DNA from: Veillonellaceae bacterium
GTDB taxonomy: Bacteria > Bacillota > Negativicutes > Veillonellales > Veillonellaceae
Direction: 5' to 3'
DNA length: 21,660 nt
Assembly (NCBI GenBank): GCA_900765165.1
Contig: CAAFQR010000136.1
Span: 1 to 21,660 of the forward strand
A model generated the notes under the pieces. That model saw nothing but the letters and a program-made list of their open reading frames with translations. It ran no database searches and was not told where the DNA came from. Position 1 is the stretch's first letter; every line of letters starts with the position of its first letter. The position numbers and the translations under genes are program-made. This document shows, piece by piece, positions 6,878 to 14,237 of the stretch.

Positions 6878-7099
6878 ACTTTTGGATAATGAATTTCTAT
6901 TATTTTTACGCAACTGGCCTATACAAATTTGCATAGACTTTATCAGTGTTTTTCCTATTTGAAAACATTTCTCAACCTATATTTTAGTAGGAATTTTAAT
7001 AATTACCGTCATTTCGCCATTCTCATTTAGAGCAAAAACTATAATGACTTTTAATTGTGAATTATTCTCAAATATAAATTAATTCAGTATAGGTATGCG

Positions 7100-7144
7100 A
7101 AAAGGGACTGTGTTACTAGCCTTTTGGCTACTAAAACAGTCCCT
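7100..7144 (-). terminator. Terminator of the SLC13 transporter gene
   Basis: On the minus strand GGGACTGT pairs with ACAGTCCC (8 bp). The stem continues inward, with a few mismatches, to AGCC/GGCT around an AAAA loop, and CTTTTCG follows. It lies about 40 bases after the transporter stop codon. Confidence 0.8.
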
Positions 7145-7182
7145 AATCGGTTACTTAGTGTATTCCCTGTATGTACACACTC

Positions 7183-8442
7183 TTAGAAAAACGGCCATAC
7201 GATAGGAATAACGATCAAGCTTACGATGAAGCAAACTATGATCAATGGAATACCTGCTTTTACATAGTCCATGAAGCAGTATTCGCCAGGGCCCAATACC
7301 AGCGTATTCGGAGGCGTACCAACCGGGGTAGCAAATGCACAGGAAGCTGCAACGGCAATAGCCATCATAACTGCGTGCGGGCTAGCACCCATACCTTTTG
7401 CAATTGCAATTGCAATCGGTGCCAACAATGCGCAAGATGCAGTGTTGGACATGAACTGCGTTAAAATACAGGACAGTAAGAACAAGATAGCGGTTGCGGT
7501 GTACGGGCTAGGATCACTACCCATCAACGCGATAACACCATCGGCAATCATCTTACCAGCGCCGGATTTATCCATTGCAGTAGCAACCGGCATCATGCCT
7601 GCAAACAAGAAAATCGTAACCCAGTCGATAGACGTGTAGGCCTGTTTTTCTTTCAAGCAACCGGTCAATACGCAAAGAATTGCACCGATAACTGCAGCGA
7701 TATGTAACGGCATCAAGTTAAGAGCCATAACTACAACTACTGCAATCAAAATAACGCCAGAGAAAATCTGTTTCTTAGGATCGTTAGATACTTCATCAAC
7801 TTCCTGTTCTACTTCTACATCCGTGCTAAGCATATGGGACGGTAAGAACCGTTTACCAATAAACATCATGAATGCGATTGTAGCAACAGTCAACGGAATA
7901 CCAATCCAAGCAAATTCGAAGAAACCGAATTCACGGATACCAGCGGCTTTCAAAGCACCGTTAGCAATAATATTAGGCGGCGTACCTACCATGGTGATAA
8001 TACCACCGATACCAGCTGCGAATGCCATCGGCATTAACTGACGGGAAGCCGGAATCTTAGCTACAGCACAAATACCTAATACTACAGGAAGCAAAGCGGC
8101 TGCAGTACCAGTATTGGACAATACGGAGGACATACCTGCCGTAACAACCATTACTGCGAACATCAAGCCATTTTCAGAAGTACCAGCACGTTTTACAACG
8201 GCCGTACCGATAGTCTGTGCTAAGCCAGTGTAGAACATAGCACCACCGATAACGAACATGCCAGCAAACAATACTACTGTCGTATCCGACAAGCCGCTAA
8301 ATACGGTTTTCGGCGAAATAACGCCTAACAAACCAAGGGCGATTGCACCACTAAGAGAGGTAATCGCCAACGGAATAATTTCCGTTACAAACAAGATTGC
8401 CATTACACCAAGAACTGATAGCGTCAATACTGCGGGATCCAT
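7183..8442 (-). CDS. DASS/SLC13-family anion (probably dicarboxylate) transporter
   Basis: This 419-aa inner-membrane protein has the inverted-repeat layout of the divalent anion:Na+ symporter family. Each half has a substrate-binding SNT motif (S109-N110-T111 and S332-N333-T334), each followed by GTPPN (153-157 and 375-379). About a dozen hydrophobic segments are present, with a charged cytoplasmic loop near residues 205-227. Family substrates are mostly succinate, malate, fumarate, tartrate or citrate, sometimes sulfate; the protein sequence alone does not decide. Its place right after the Na+-pumping methylmalonyl-CoA decarboxylase suggests a C4-dicarboxylate carried with Na+ (inference). 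The ATG has AAGGAG 8 bases upstream. It follows the small membrane-protein gene by 121 bases and has its own terminator. Confidence 0.9.
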   Translation of the reverse strand: MDPAVLTLSVLGVMAILFVTEIIPLAITSLSGAIALGLLGVISPKTVFSGLSDTTVVLFAGMFVIGGAMFYTGLAQTIGTAVVKRAGTSENGLMFAVMVVTAGMSSVLSNTGTAAALLPVVLGICAVAKIPASRQLMPMAFAAGIGGIITMVGTPPNIIANGALKAAGIREFGFFEFAWIGIPLTVATIAFMMFIGKRFLPSHMLSTDVEVEQEVDEVSNDPKKQIFSGVILIAVVVVMALNLMPLHIAAVIGAILCVLTGCLKEKQAYTSIDWVTIFLFAGMMPVATAMDKSGAGKMIADGVIALMGSDPSPYTATAILFLLSCILTQFMSNTASCALLAPIAIAIAKGMGASPHAVMMAIAVAASCAFATPVGTPPNTLVLGPGEYCFMDYVKAGIPLIIVCFIVSLIVIPIVWPFF

Positions 8443-8563
8443 AATCTCATCTCCTTTATGGAATGAATGGCTACCATGTGCAGTACTACCTATGAGTCAG
8501 GCATATGAATTTGGGAATTGTTACCCTTTTTTAAATGATATCAAAGCATGTCATAACCGGGCA

Positions 8564-8818
8564 CTACAATTGCCAAATAAAATATGAGCCGATTCCGATA
8601 ATACCGACCATAATAGCGGTTACAGCATAGCCTTCAACAGTTACAGGGACACCGAAACGAATCACTTCGCCTAACGGGCCACGTTTCGTAAAGAAACCTT
8701 CTTTTTTTCTTTTCCGAAACCACATCATCTTTCGTTCCGGACCAATAATAAGAGCTGTCACCAATGCGACTGCCAATGCCATGCCTAAGCAAAGCAATAT
8801 TTTTTCACTTTCCGACAT
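8564..8818 (-). CDS. Small two-helix membrane protein, function unknown
   Basis: The gene encodes 84 aa, with GAGGAG 8 bases before the ATG, so it is very likely translated. It has a hydrophobic helix at about residues 7-26, a strongly basic loop (PERKMMWFRKRKKEGFFTKR, 27-46), then a second helix at about 61-82 ending in WQL. With the basic loop inside, both ends would face outward (positive-inside rule). I do not recognise a family. It sits between the terminator-like hairpin after mmdB and the SLC13 transporter gene, in the same direction, so it may be co-transcribed with the transporter. It might be a small accessory subunit of the transporter or of the decarboxylase, but nothing in the sequence proves either. 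Confidence 0.75.
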   Translation of the reverse strand: MSESEKILLCLGMALAVALVTALIIGPERKMMWFRKRKKEGFFTKRGPLGEVIRFGVPVTVEGYAVTAIMVGIIGIGSYFIWQL

Positions 8819-8862
8819 CTACAAATCTCCTCAAACTTGATAAATGAAACTGCGTCATCGGA

Positions 8863-8915
8863 AAATTAGAGGGGAAGCTTCTAATTATCCATATTGTAAT
8901 AATTGAGACTTCCCC
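8863..8915 (-). terminator. Terminator-like hairpin after mmdB
   Basis: On the minus strand GGGGAAG...CTCAATTAT pairs with ATAATTAGAAGCTTCCCC to give a long stem of 15 or more pairs with a small bulge and mismatch, followed by TCTAATTTT. The T-tract is interrupted, so it may end the propionate operon only partly and let some transcripts reach the downstream membrane-protein genes. Confidence 0.65.
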
Positions 8916-8937
8916 ATCTACCTAACACAACTAATGA

Positions 8938-10053
8938 TTAGCGAGACATCATTGCTAACATGGTACCAGCTGCAACAGCCGTACCGATAACGCCTGCAAC
9001 GTTCGGGCCCATAGCATGCATGAGCAAGAAGTTAGCCGGGTTAGCTTTAGCCCCTTCAATCTGCGACACACGAGCCGCCATCGGTACTGCGGATACACCG
9101 GCAGAACCAATCAACGGGTTTGTCTTACCATCAATCATGTACATAATTTTGCCGAAGATAACACCACCAGCAGTACCGCCAATGAAGGCTACCAAACCTA
9201 AGAAGATAATTTCCAAGGTTTCAAAGCTGATGAAGCTTTCAGCACTCATCGTTAAACCAGTACCAGTTGCCAAGAAAATGGTAACCGTATTGATCAAAGC
9301 ATTTTCAGATGTATCAGCCAAACGAGCCGTTACACCGGATTCACGGAACAAGTTACCCAACATGAGCATACCGAGCAAGGAAGTGATCGGCGGCAACAAG
9401 AGGGAAATAGCGATAGTAGAAACTACCGGGAACATAATCTTTTCGAAGCGGGATACTTCGCGAAGCTGTTCCATAACGATTTCGCGTTCTTTCTTCGTAG
9501 TGAAGAGACGCATTACAGGAGGCTGAATTAACGGCACCAACGACATGTAAGAGTAGGCCGCAACTGCGATAGCACCCAACAATTCAGGAGCTAACTTAGA
9601 AGCCAAGTAAATCGATGTCGGGCCGTCGGCACCACCAATGATACCGATAGCCGCAGCCTGCTGTTCCGTAAAGCCAAGGAACATTGCGCCAGCCAATGCA
9701 ACGAATACACCAATCTGAGCTGCTGCACCCAATAACAATGTTTTCGGGTTAGCAATCAAAGGACCGAAGTCGGTCATCGCCCCTACGCCCAAGAAAATAA
9801 GCGGCGGGAAGATTTCTTGTTTAATACCAGCACTGATAAGTGCCATAACCCCTTCTTCAAAACCGTTACGCGGTAAGTTTGCCAAAATACAACCAAATGC
9901 GATCGGGCTCAAGAGTAAGGGTTCAAAGCCTTTTGCGAAGGCCAAATACAGTAATACGCAACCAACGGCGATCATTACTGCATTGCCCCATGTGAACGCC
10001 AAGAAACCACTGTCTGTCCAAACAGAGTTCAATGCGACCATAAAAGCATCCAT
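8938..10053 (-). CDS. mmdB: Methylmalonyl-CoA decarboxylase beta subunit (Na+ channel)
   Basis: MmdB (371 aa) is the integral-membrane subunit of the biotin-dependent Na+-pumping decarboxylase. It decarboxylates carboxybiotin on the gamma subunit and exports Na+. The family signature GGADGPTSIYLASKL starts at residue 140; its Asp (D143) corresponds to the essential Asp of OadB in oxaloacetate decarboxylase. Other conserved stretches are GVGAMTDFGPLIANP (89-103), the YSYM segment (167-170), NPLIGSAGVSAVPMAARVS (312-330) and MHAMGPNVAGVIG (345-357). About nine hydrophobic segments are visible. The ATG has a GGGGG ribosome site 7 bases upstream. It is the last gene of the propionate cluster, 52 bases after mmdC, followed by a terminator-like hairpin. 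Confidence 0.96.
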   Translation of the reverse strand: MDAFMVALNSVWTDSGFLAFTWGNAVMIAVGCVLLYLAFAKGFEPLLLSPIAFGCILANLPRNGFEEGVMALISAGIKQEIFPPLIFLGVGAMTDFGPLIANPKTLLLGAAAQIGVFVALAGAMFLGFTEQQAAAIGIIGGADGPTSIYLASKLAPELLGAIAVAAYSYMSLVPLIQPPVMRLFTTKKEREIVMEQLREVSRFEKIMFPVVSTIAISLLLPPITSLLGMLMLGNLFRESGVTARLADTSENALINTVTIFLATGTGLTMSAESFISFETLEIIFLGLVAFIGGTAGGVIFGKIMYMIDGKTNPLIGSAGVSAVPMAARVSQIEGAKANPANFLLMHAMGPNVAGVIGTAVAAGTMLAMMSR

Positions 10054-10105
10054 GAACGTACCCCCTCGAGTAATTAAAAACTATTGGTAAACTGTCGGAG
10101 TATTA

Positions 10106-10492
10106 TTAGCCAAGAACTACCAAGATATCGCCAGTAGCAACGGTCTGGTTAGCACTTACGCGAACGTCGGATACAGTACCATCCTGCGGAGCGTAAATTT
10201 CGTTCTGCATTTTCATAGCTTCCAATACTAAGAGCAAGTCACCTTTCTTAACAGCGGTACCTGCGCTTACAGCTACAGATAAGATTTTACCCGGCATCGG
10301 GCATTTTACAGTAGCAGCACCAGCAGCTACCGGAGCAGCAGCTTTCGGAGCCGGTGCAGCGGCCGGAGCAGCTTTCGGAGCCGGAGCAGCAGCCGGAGCA
10401 GCCTTCGGAGCAGCAGCCGGAGCAGCGCCGCCTACTTCATTAACTTCTACTTCATAAACGGTACCATTTACTGTTACGTTAAACTTTTTCAT
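10106..10492 (-). CDS. mmdC: Methylmalonyl-CoA decarboxylase gamma subunit (biotin carrier)
   Basis: MmdC (128 aa) carries the biotin that shuttles CO2 from the carboxyltransferase (MmdA) to the membrane subunit (MmdB). The N-terminal 20 residues (MKKFNVTVNG onward) are followed by a flexible Ala/Pro/Lys linker (about residues 21-58) made of near-repeats of APKAAPAAAP, then a biotinyl domain with EAMKMQNEI, in which K94 is the biotinylation site. The closing VLG is normal for the family. AGGAGG lies 7 bases before the ATG. It lies between mmdE and mmdB, the order known from Veillonella parvula. A biotin ligase is needed for activity and is not in the window. Confidence 0.97.
   Translation of the reverse strand: MKKFNVTVNGTVYEVEVNEVGGAAPAAAPKAAPAAAPAPKAAPAAAPAPKAAAPVAAGAATVKCPMPGKILSVAVSAGTAVKKGDLLLVLEAMKMQNEIYAPQDGTVSDVRVSANQTVATGDILVVLG
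10313..10432 (-). repeat. Imperfect tandem repeats coding the MmdC Ala/Pro linker
   Basis: The linker codons form near-repeats of GGAGCAGCAGCCGGAGC-like units (plus-strand view), giving the ten-residue pattern APKAAPAAAP about three times. Such repeats can gain or lose units by slippage in steps of three bases without breaking the frame. Confidence 0.7.
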
Positions 10493-10542
10493 TTCTTTTC
10501 CTCCTAAAATGCCTTAGTTGATTTGCGTTTTGCTGAAACGGT

Positions 10543-10728
10543 TTAGAATTGACTTCTCATACGAGCGTTCAATCTCCAGTTACGATTGATAGCCGGACGG
10601 ATGCTGGCAATCTGATTTTCAGAATATCCCATTGCCGAAATTGCACCTACAATAACAGCTACAACTTCTTGAGTCATACCTGCCTTTTCGGTCGTCTTCG
10701 AAGTTGTCGAAGAAGCAACTTTACTCAT
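10543..10728 (-). CDS. mmdE: Methylmalonyl-CoA decarboxylase epsilon subunit
   Basis: MmdE (61 aa) is the small extra subunit found with the Veillonella parvula decarboxylase, where it stabilises the complex. After a Ser/Thr/Lys-rich start (residues 1-16), residues 20-61 match the C-terminal domain of MmdD closely; both contain AMGYS and a QIASIRP/RIASIRP motif followed by a basic, aromatic tail (NWRLNARMR here, GWKFDGRLS in MmdD). No membrane segment is present, so it probably docks on the complex from the cytoplasm. The ATG has AGGAGG 7 bases upstream and lies 27 bases after mmdD. It could be missed by automatic annotation because of its size, but the ribosome site, position and homology make it secure. 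Confidence 0.92.
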   Translation of the reverse strand: MSKVASSTTSKTTEKAGMTQEVVAVIVGAISAMGYSENQIASIRPAINRNWRLNARMRSQF

Positions 10729-10755
10729 CAGTTTTCCTCCTACATTTTAAATGTA

Positions 10756-11097
10756 TTACATTCTGCCACTGAGTCGTCCGTCGAATTTCCAACCTTTGCT
10801 TACACTTGGTCTGATTGATGCTATCCGATCGGACGAATAACCCATAGCGCAAATTGCTGCTGTTATAACCGCTACAATTTCTTCATTATTGTTTGCCACG
10901 GGTTGTTCAACCGATTGAGTTGTCGCTTGCGCCGGTTCTGCCGTAACCGCTTCAGCTATTGTCTTTTTTTTTCTGGTAGGATCTATTAAATAGATCAAAT
11001 GCATGATAAAACCAAGACAAATCAGGACGCCGAATACAACGGTCATGTTGATGGCCATTACCAGCCAAGGATTCGTAGTAACTACATGTCCTTCCAT
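10756..11097 (-). CDS. mmdD: Methylmalonyl-CoA decarboxylase delta subunit (membrane anchor)
   Basis: MmdD (113 aa from the ATG at 11097; 116 aa if the ATG at 11106 is used) anchors the carboxyltransferase to the membrane subunit, like OadG of oxaloacetate decarboxylase. It has one N-terminal membrane helix (about residues 12-36, MAINMTVVFGVLICLGFIMH), a basic stop (DPTRKKK), an Ala/Glu/Gln/Thr-rich linker and a C-terminal domain with RIASIRP shared with MmdE. I prefer the second ATG because AAGGA lies 8 bases before it, while the same ribosome site almost touches the first ATG. It follows mmdA by 79 bases, the widest gap inside the mmd genes. Confidence 0.93.
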   Translation of the reverse strand: MEGHVVTTNPWLVMAINMTVVFGVLICLGFIMHLIYLIDPTRKKKTIAEAVTAEPAQATTQSVEQPVANNNEEIVAVITAAICAMGYSSDRIASIRPSVSKGWKFDGRLSGRM

Positions 11098-11137
11098 GCT
11101 CCCCATCCTTTCCTAAAAATTATAATCCGTAATATAA

Positions 11138-11164
11138 AAACTCTGTTACAACGATACGGAGTTT
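11138..11164 (-). other. Weak hairpin between mmdA and mmdD
   Basis: On the minus strand AAACTC and GAGTTT flank a 15-base loop and are followed by TTATATT. It could be a leaky terminator or a processing site that lowers mmdDECB relative to mmdA. The stem is only 6 bp, so the call is tentative. Confidence 0.3.
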
Positions 11165-11176
11165 AATCCGAATCTA

Positions 11177-12706
11177 TTATAACGGAATATTACCGTGTTT
11201 CTTAGGCGGACGGCCTTCGCGTTTGCTTGCCAACATTGCCAAAGCATTGATGATAGCCGGACGAGTCTGTTTCGGTTCGATTACAACATCTACGAAACCA
11301 CGTTCAGCAGCTTTGTACGGGGTAGCAAATTCTTCCACATATTTTGCGGTCTTTTCTTCTTTATCTTCGTCGCGTTTGAAGATAATGTTTGCTGCACCAG
11401 CAGGACCCATTACAGCGATTTCAGCTGTCGGCCATGCATATACCTGGTCAGCACCTAAGTCCTGAGAGCACATTGCGAGGTAAGAACCGCCGTATGCTTT
11501 ACGGGTAATAACCGTAACCTTAGGTACAGTAGCTTCAGAGTATGCATACAACATTTTAGCGCCGTGACGAATGATACCGCCCCATTCCTGGTTAGTACCA
11601 GGCAAGAAGCCAGGAACGTCAACGAAGTTAACGATAGGAATGTTGAATGCGTCGCAGAAGCGAATGAAACGAGAAGATTTATCGGAAGCGTTAATGTCAA
11701 GGCAGCCAGCCATTACGCGCGGCTGGTTAGCGATGATACCTACGCTCTGACCATCAAAACGTGCGAAGCAAGTGATAATATTCGTAGCATAGAACGGCTG
11801 TACTTCGAAGTATTCGCCATTGTCTACGGTTTTTTCAATTACGTCTAACATATTGTAAGGCATATTGCTGTTGTCAGGCAACAACGTATTTAAGGATTCG
11901 TCTTCGCGAGTCGGATCGTCGGAAGTTTCTACTACAGGAGCGTCTTCCATGTTGTTGCTCGGCAAGAAGCTTAAGAGGTAACGAATCTGTGCAATGCAAT
12001 CATCTTCGTCTTCTGCTGCAAAGTGAGCTACACCGGATACACTGTTGTGTGCCATTGCGCCGCCCAAATCTTCAGCAGTAACTTCTTCGGCAGTTACAGA
12101 TTTGATAACAGCCGGGCCGGTAATGAACATCTGAGAAGTGTTCTTTACCATGAAAATGAAGTCAGTTAAGGCCGGAGAGTAAACAGCACCGCCTGCGCAA
12201 GGTCCCATGATTACAGAAATCTGAGGAACTACGCCAGATGCGATAGTGTTTTCGAAGAAGATTTTACCATAACCAGCCAATGCGTCTACGGCTTCCTGAA
12301 TACGAGCCCCGCCGGAATCGTTAATACCGATAATCGGTGCGCCCATTTTCATAGCCAAGCGCTGAACTTTTACGATTTTAGCAGCGTGCATTTCACCAAG
12401 GGAACCGCCTTCAACCGTGAAGTCCTGTGCGAAAGCATATACCAAGCGGCCGTCGACAGTACCATAACCGGTTACTACGCCTTCACCCGGTAATTCTTTC
12501 TTTTCCTGACCAAAGTTTACACAACGATGTTTAACGAACTGGTCCAATTCAACAAAGCTGTTTTCATCGAACAGTTTTGCCAAACGTTCACGAGCAGTCA
12601 TTTTACCTTTTTCGTGTTGTTTAGCAATACGTTTTTCACCGCCGCCAAGTTTAACTACGGCCAGCTTTTTGTTCAACAATTCAATTTTTTCCTGAACAGT
12701 TGCCAT
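11177..12706 (-). CDS. mmdA: Methylmalonyl-CoA decarboxylase alpha subunit (carboxyltransferase)
   Basis: MmdA (509 aa, usual length) transfers the carboxyl group of (S)-methylmalonyl-CoA to biotin on MmdC, releasing propionyl-CoA. It is a cytoplasmic carboxyltransferase of the propionyl-CoA carboxylase beta type with two crotonase-fold halves. The N-terminal half has INDSGGARIQE (128-138) and the oxyanion-hole stretch GPCAGGAVYSPA (168-179). The C-terminal half has NFVDVPGFLPGTNQEWGGII and ITRKAYGGSYLAMCSQ. GGAGG lies 7 bases before the ATG. No biotin carboxylase gene is nearby and mmdDECB follow directly, so this is a decarboxylase rather than a propionyl-CoA carboxylase subunit. The gene starts 40 bases after the epimerase gene. 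Confidence 0.96.
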   Translation of the reverse strand: MATVQEKIELLNKKLAVVKLGGGEKRIAKQHEKGKMTARERLAKLFDENSFVELDQFVKHRCVNFGQEKKELPGEGVVTGYGTVDGRLVYAFAQDFTVEGGSLGEMHAAKIVKVQRLAMKMGAPIIGINDSGGARIQEAVDALAGYGKIFFENTIASGVVPQISVIMGPCAGGAVYSPALTDFIFMVKNTSQMFITGPAVIKSVTAEEVTAEDLGGAMAHNSVSGVAHFAAEDEDDCIAQIRYLLSFLPSNNMEDAPVVETSDDPTREDESLNTLLPDNSNMPYNMLDVIEKTVDNGEYFEVQPFYATNIITCFARFDGQSVGIIANQPRVMAGCLDINASDKSSRFIRFCDAFNIPIVNFVDVPGFLPGTNQEWGGIIRHGAKMLYAYSEATVPKVTVITRKAYGGSYLAMCSQDLGADQVYAWPTAEIAVMGPAGAANIIFKRDEDKEEKTAKYVEEFATPYKAAERGFVDVVIEPKQTRPAIINALAMLASKREGRPPKKHGNIPL

Positions 12707-12746
12707 TACTACACCTCCATAAAGTAATCATTTTATTAAATATATT

Positions 12747-13169
12747 TTACTTCATACGCTGGCAAAGTTCAAGAAGAACGCCGCCGGTTGCTTTCGGATG
12801 AACAAATGCGATAGAAGATCCGCCAGCACCGTAACGAGGTTTTTCGTCGATCATGCGGATGCCTTTTGCCATCAAGTCAGCAATAGCGTTTTCAATGTTA
12901 TCTACACGAAGAGCCACGTGCTGGATACCATTACGGCCGCCGTTCTTTTCGATGAATTTACCGATAGGGCCATCCGGAGTAGTTGTTTCCAAGAATTCGA
13001 GTTCAGCGTCGCCGCAAGGGAAGAAGCTTACTTTTACTTTCTGTTCTTCAACTACTTCGTCTTCCGGTAAATGAGCAATACCCAAAGCGTTTTTGTAGAA
13101 TTCTTTGGTTGCTGCCAAATCCGTTACACCGATACCGATATGGTCTACTTGTAAAACTTTGAATGCCAT
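12747..13169 (-). CDS. mce: Methylmalonyl-CoA epimerase
   Basis: This 140-aa VOC/glyoxalase-fold enzyme interconverts (R)- and (S)-methylmalonyl-CoA, linking the B12 mutase product to the decarboxylase substrate. Two beta-alpha-beta-beta-beta modules are visible. Likely metal ligands are H10 (QVDHIGIGV), H84 (GIQHVALRV) and E134 (GVLLELCQ), matching the family pattern, and the C-terminal segment AFVHPKATGGVLLEL is typical of the epimerase. AAGGAG lies 9 bases before the ATG. It lies between meaB and mmdA, 47 and 40 bases from them; a small 6-bp hairpin (13193-13208) sits in the meaB-mce gap. Confidence 0.95.
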   Translation of the reverse strand: MAFKVLQVDHIGIGVTDLAATKEFYKNALGIAHLPEDEVVEEQKVKVSFFPCGDAELEFLETTTPDGPIGKFIEKNGGRNGIQHVALRVDNIENAIADLMAKGIRMIDEKPRYGAGGSSIAFVHPKATGGVLLELCQRMK

Positions 13170-13192
13170 AACTAAAATCTCCTTTTTAATTC

Positions 13193-13208
13193 ACCTGCTA
13201 GTGCAGGT
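13193..13208 (-). other. Small perfect hairpin between meaB and mce
   Basis: ACCTGC and GCAGGT pair around a four-base loop just upstream of the mce ribosome site. No T-run follows. It may shield the mRNA or affect translation, or may be chance. Confidence 0.3.
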
Positions 13209-13216
13209 TTATCCTT

Positions 13217-14167
13217 TTAAGCTTTGTAAGCTTTTAAAACCTTTTCCATAACCCCGTTGACTACCGTATACGGATCACCGAGGCGATTATGAACCGCTTC
13301 TACCTGACTATTGAAGTCATCGCTGGATGCAATGATTTCAGATACGTAGCGACCGATTTGTTCGTTAATCATGGTAATAATTTCGTTGCGGGTACGATCC
13401 TTACGACGTTCAGCTAATTCGCCACTGTCTTCAAGGAATTCAAAATGTTCATTCAACGCTTCTACCAATTCGTCAACGCCTTCATCTTTACTAGCAATGG
13501 TACGCTTAATTGGCGGACGCCATGCTAATTCGCGCGAATCCAAGTCGAGCATCATTTCGATTTCAACGTTCAATTTATCGCAGCCGTCGCGGTCGGCTTT
13601 ATTGATTGCGAATACATCGCCGATTTCCAAGATCCCTGCTTTAATGGCCTGAATGTCATCACCTAAGCCAGGAACAAGCACTACCAAGGTGCTGTCCGCA
13701 TTCTTGACGATATCGACTTCAGATTGGCCGACACCGACTGTTTCAATGATAACCAGGTCCATACCGAACGCATCCATAAGCTTAACTACGTCAGCAGTTT
13801 TACGGGACAACCCGCCTAAGCTACCACGCGTACCCATACTACGGATAAATACGTTTTCGTTCAGCGTAAGATCATTCATTCGAATACGGTCACCTAAGAT
13901 AGCACCGCCGGAGAACGGGCTTGTCGGGTCAACGGCTACGATACCGATTTTCTTACCTTGTGCTAAGTACTGTTTTACCAGCTTATCTGTCAAGGTACTT
14001 TTACCGGCACCTGGTGCCCCTGTAATCCCTAAAATTCTGGCGCGGCCTGTCTTTGGGTAAATCGCCTTCATAATGTCTACAGCGTTATCATATTCGCTTT
14101 CGACTGCAGTGATGGCTCTTGCCAAGGCCAGTCGGGAACCGCTTAATAGTTCTTTGACTAAATCCAT
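13217..14167 (-). CDS. meaB: MeaB-type G3E GTPase chaperone of methylmalonyl-CoA mutase
   Basis: MeaB (316 aa; ArgK/YgfD family) is a cytoplasmic GTPase that gates B12 loading into methylmalonyl-CoA mutase and protects it from inactivation. Visible motifs are Walker A GAPGAGKST (50-58), the VAVDPTSPFSGGAILGDRIRM region, switch-like ETVGVGQSEVDI and the base-specificity NKAD. The C-terminal region after about residue 260 forms the helical dimer arm seen in the family. It follows the mutase small-subunit gene by 70 bases, a gap holding a strong hairpin. The ribosome site (AAGGCGG about 9-11 bases before ATG) is weaker than for its neighbours, so a lower level than the mutase is plausible. Confidence 0.95.
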   Translation of the reverse strand: MDLVKELLSGSRLALARAITAVESEYDNAVDIMKAIYPKTGRARILGITGAPGAGKSTLTDKLVKQYLAQGKKIGIVAVDPTSPFSGGAILGDRIRMNDLTLNENVFIRSMGTRGSLGGLSRKTADVVKLMDAFGMDLVIIETVGVGQSEVDIVKNADSTLVVLVPGLGDDIQAIKAGILEIGDVFAINKADRDGCDKLNVEIEMMLDLDSRELAWRPPIKRTIASKDEGVDELVEALNEHFEFLEDSGELAERRKDRTRNEIITMINEQIGRYVSEIIASSDDFNSQVEAVHNRLGDPYTVVNGVMEKVLKAYKA

Positions 14168-14193
14168 TGGTTACACCGCCTTACTAATATAGG

Positions 14194-14228
14194 GGTGCGG
14201 TTCGAGTACCCTGTACCCGAACCGTACC
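14194..14228 (-). other. Strong intercistronic hairpin between mutase small subunit gene and meaB
   Basis: A 16-bp stem with one G-T and one A-C position encloses a three-base loop (core arms 14198-14209 and 14213-14224). No T-run follows on the minus strand, so it looks like an mRNA stability or processing element, or a partial attenuator, rather than a simple terminator. It begins 10 bases after the mutase small-subunit stop codon. Confidence 0.6.
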
Positions 14229-14237
14229 GATAACTAC

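Larger units (their letters stand above)
6786..7099. other. AT-rich gap upstream of the ferredoxin gene
   Basis: No gene is seen in these 314 bases. The left part (6786-6877) is the ferredoxin leader and promoter, including the dyads at 6795-6815 and a small inverted repeat TTAAGG-N6-CCTTAA at 6819-6836. From 6880 to 7099 the sequence is very AT-rich with no convincing open frame or RNA structure, only scattered GATAAT/ATTATC-like words. Confidence 0.6.

Noticed and set aside
8960..9526. 188-aa open frame opposite mmdB
   Set aside because: Pro/Ile/Lys-rich shadow of a membrane protein gene; no ribosome site.
10313..10432. Repeats in mmdC read as a CRISPR or mobile-element trace
   Set aside because: The units are in-frame Ala/Pro/Lys codons of a known flexible linker; no spacers or transposase.
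11177..12706. MmdA read as propionyl-CoA carboxylase beta subunit
   Set aside because: No biotin carboxylase gene is present and the Na+-pump subunits mmdDECB follow directly.
14194..14228. Hairpin read as the terminator ending the mutase operon
   Set aside because: There is no T-run after it on the minus strand and the next functional partner gene follows at once.
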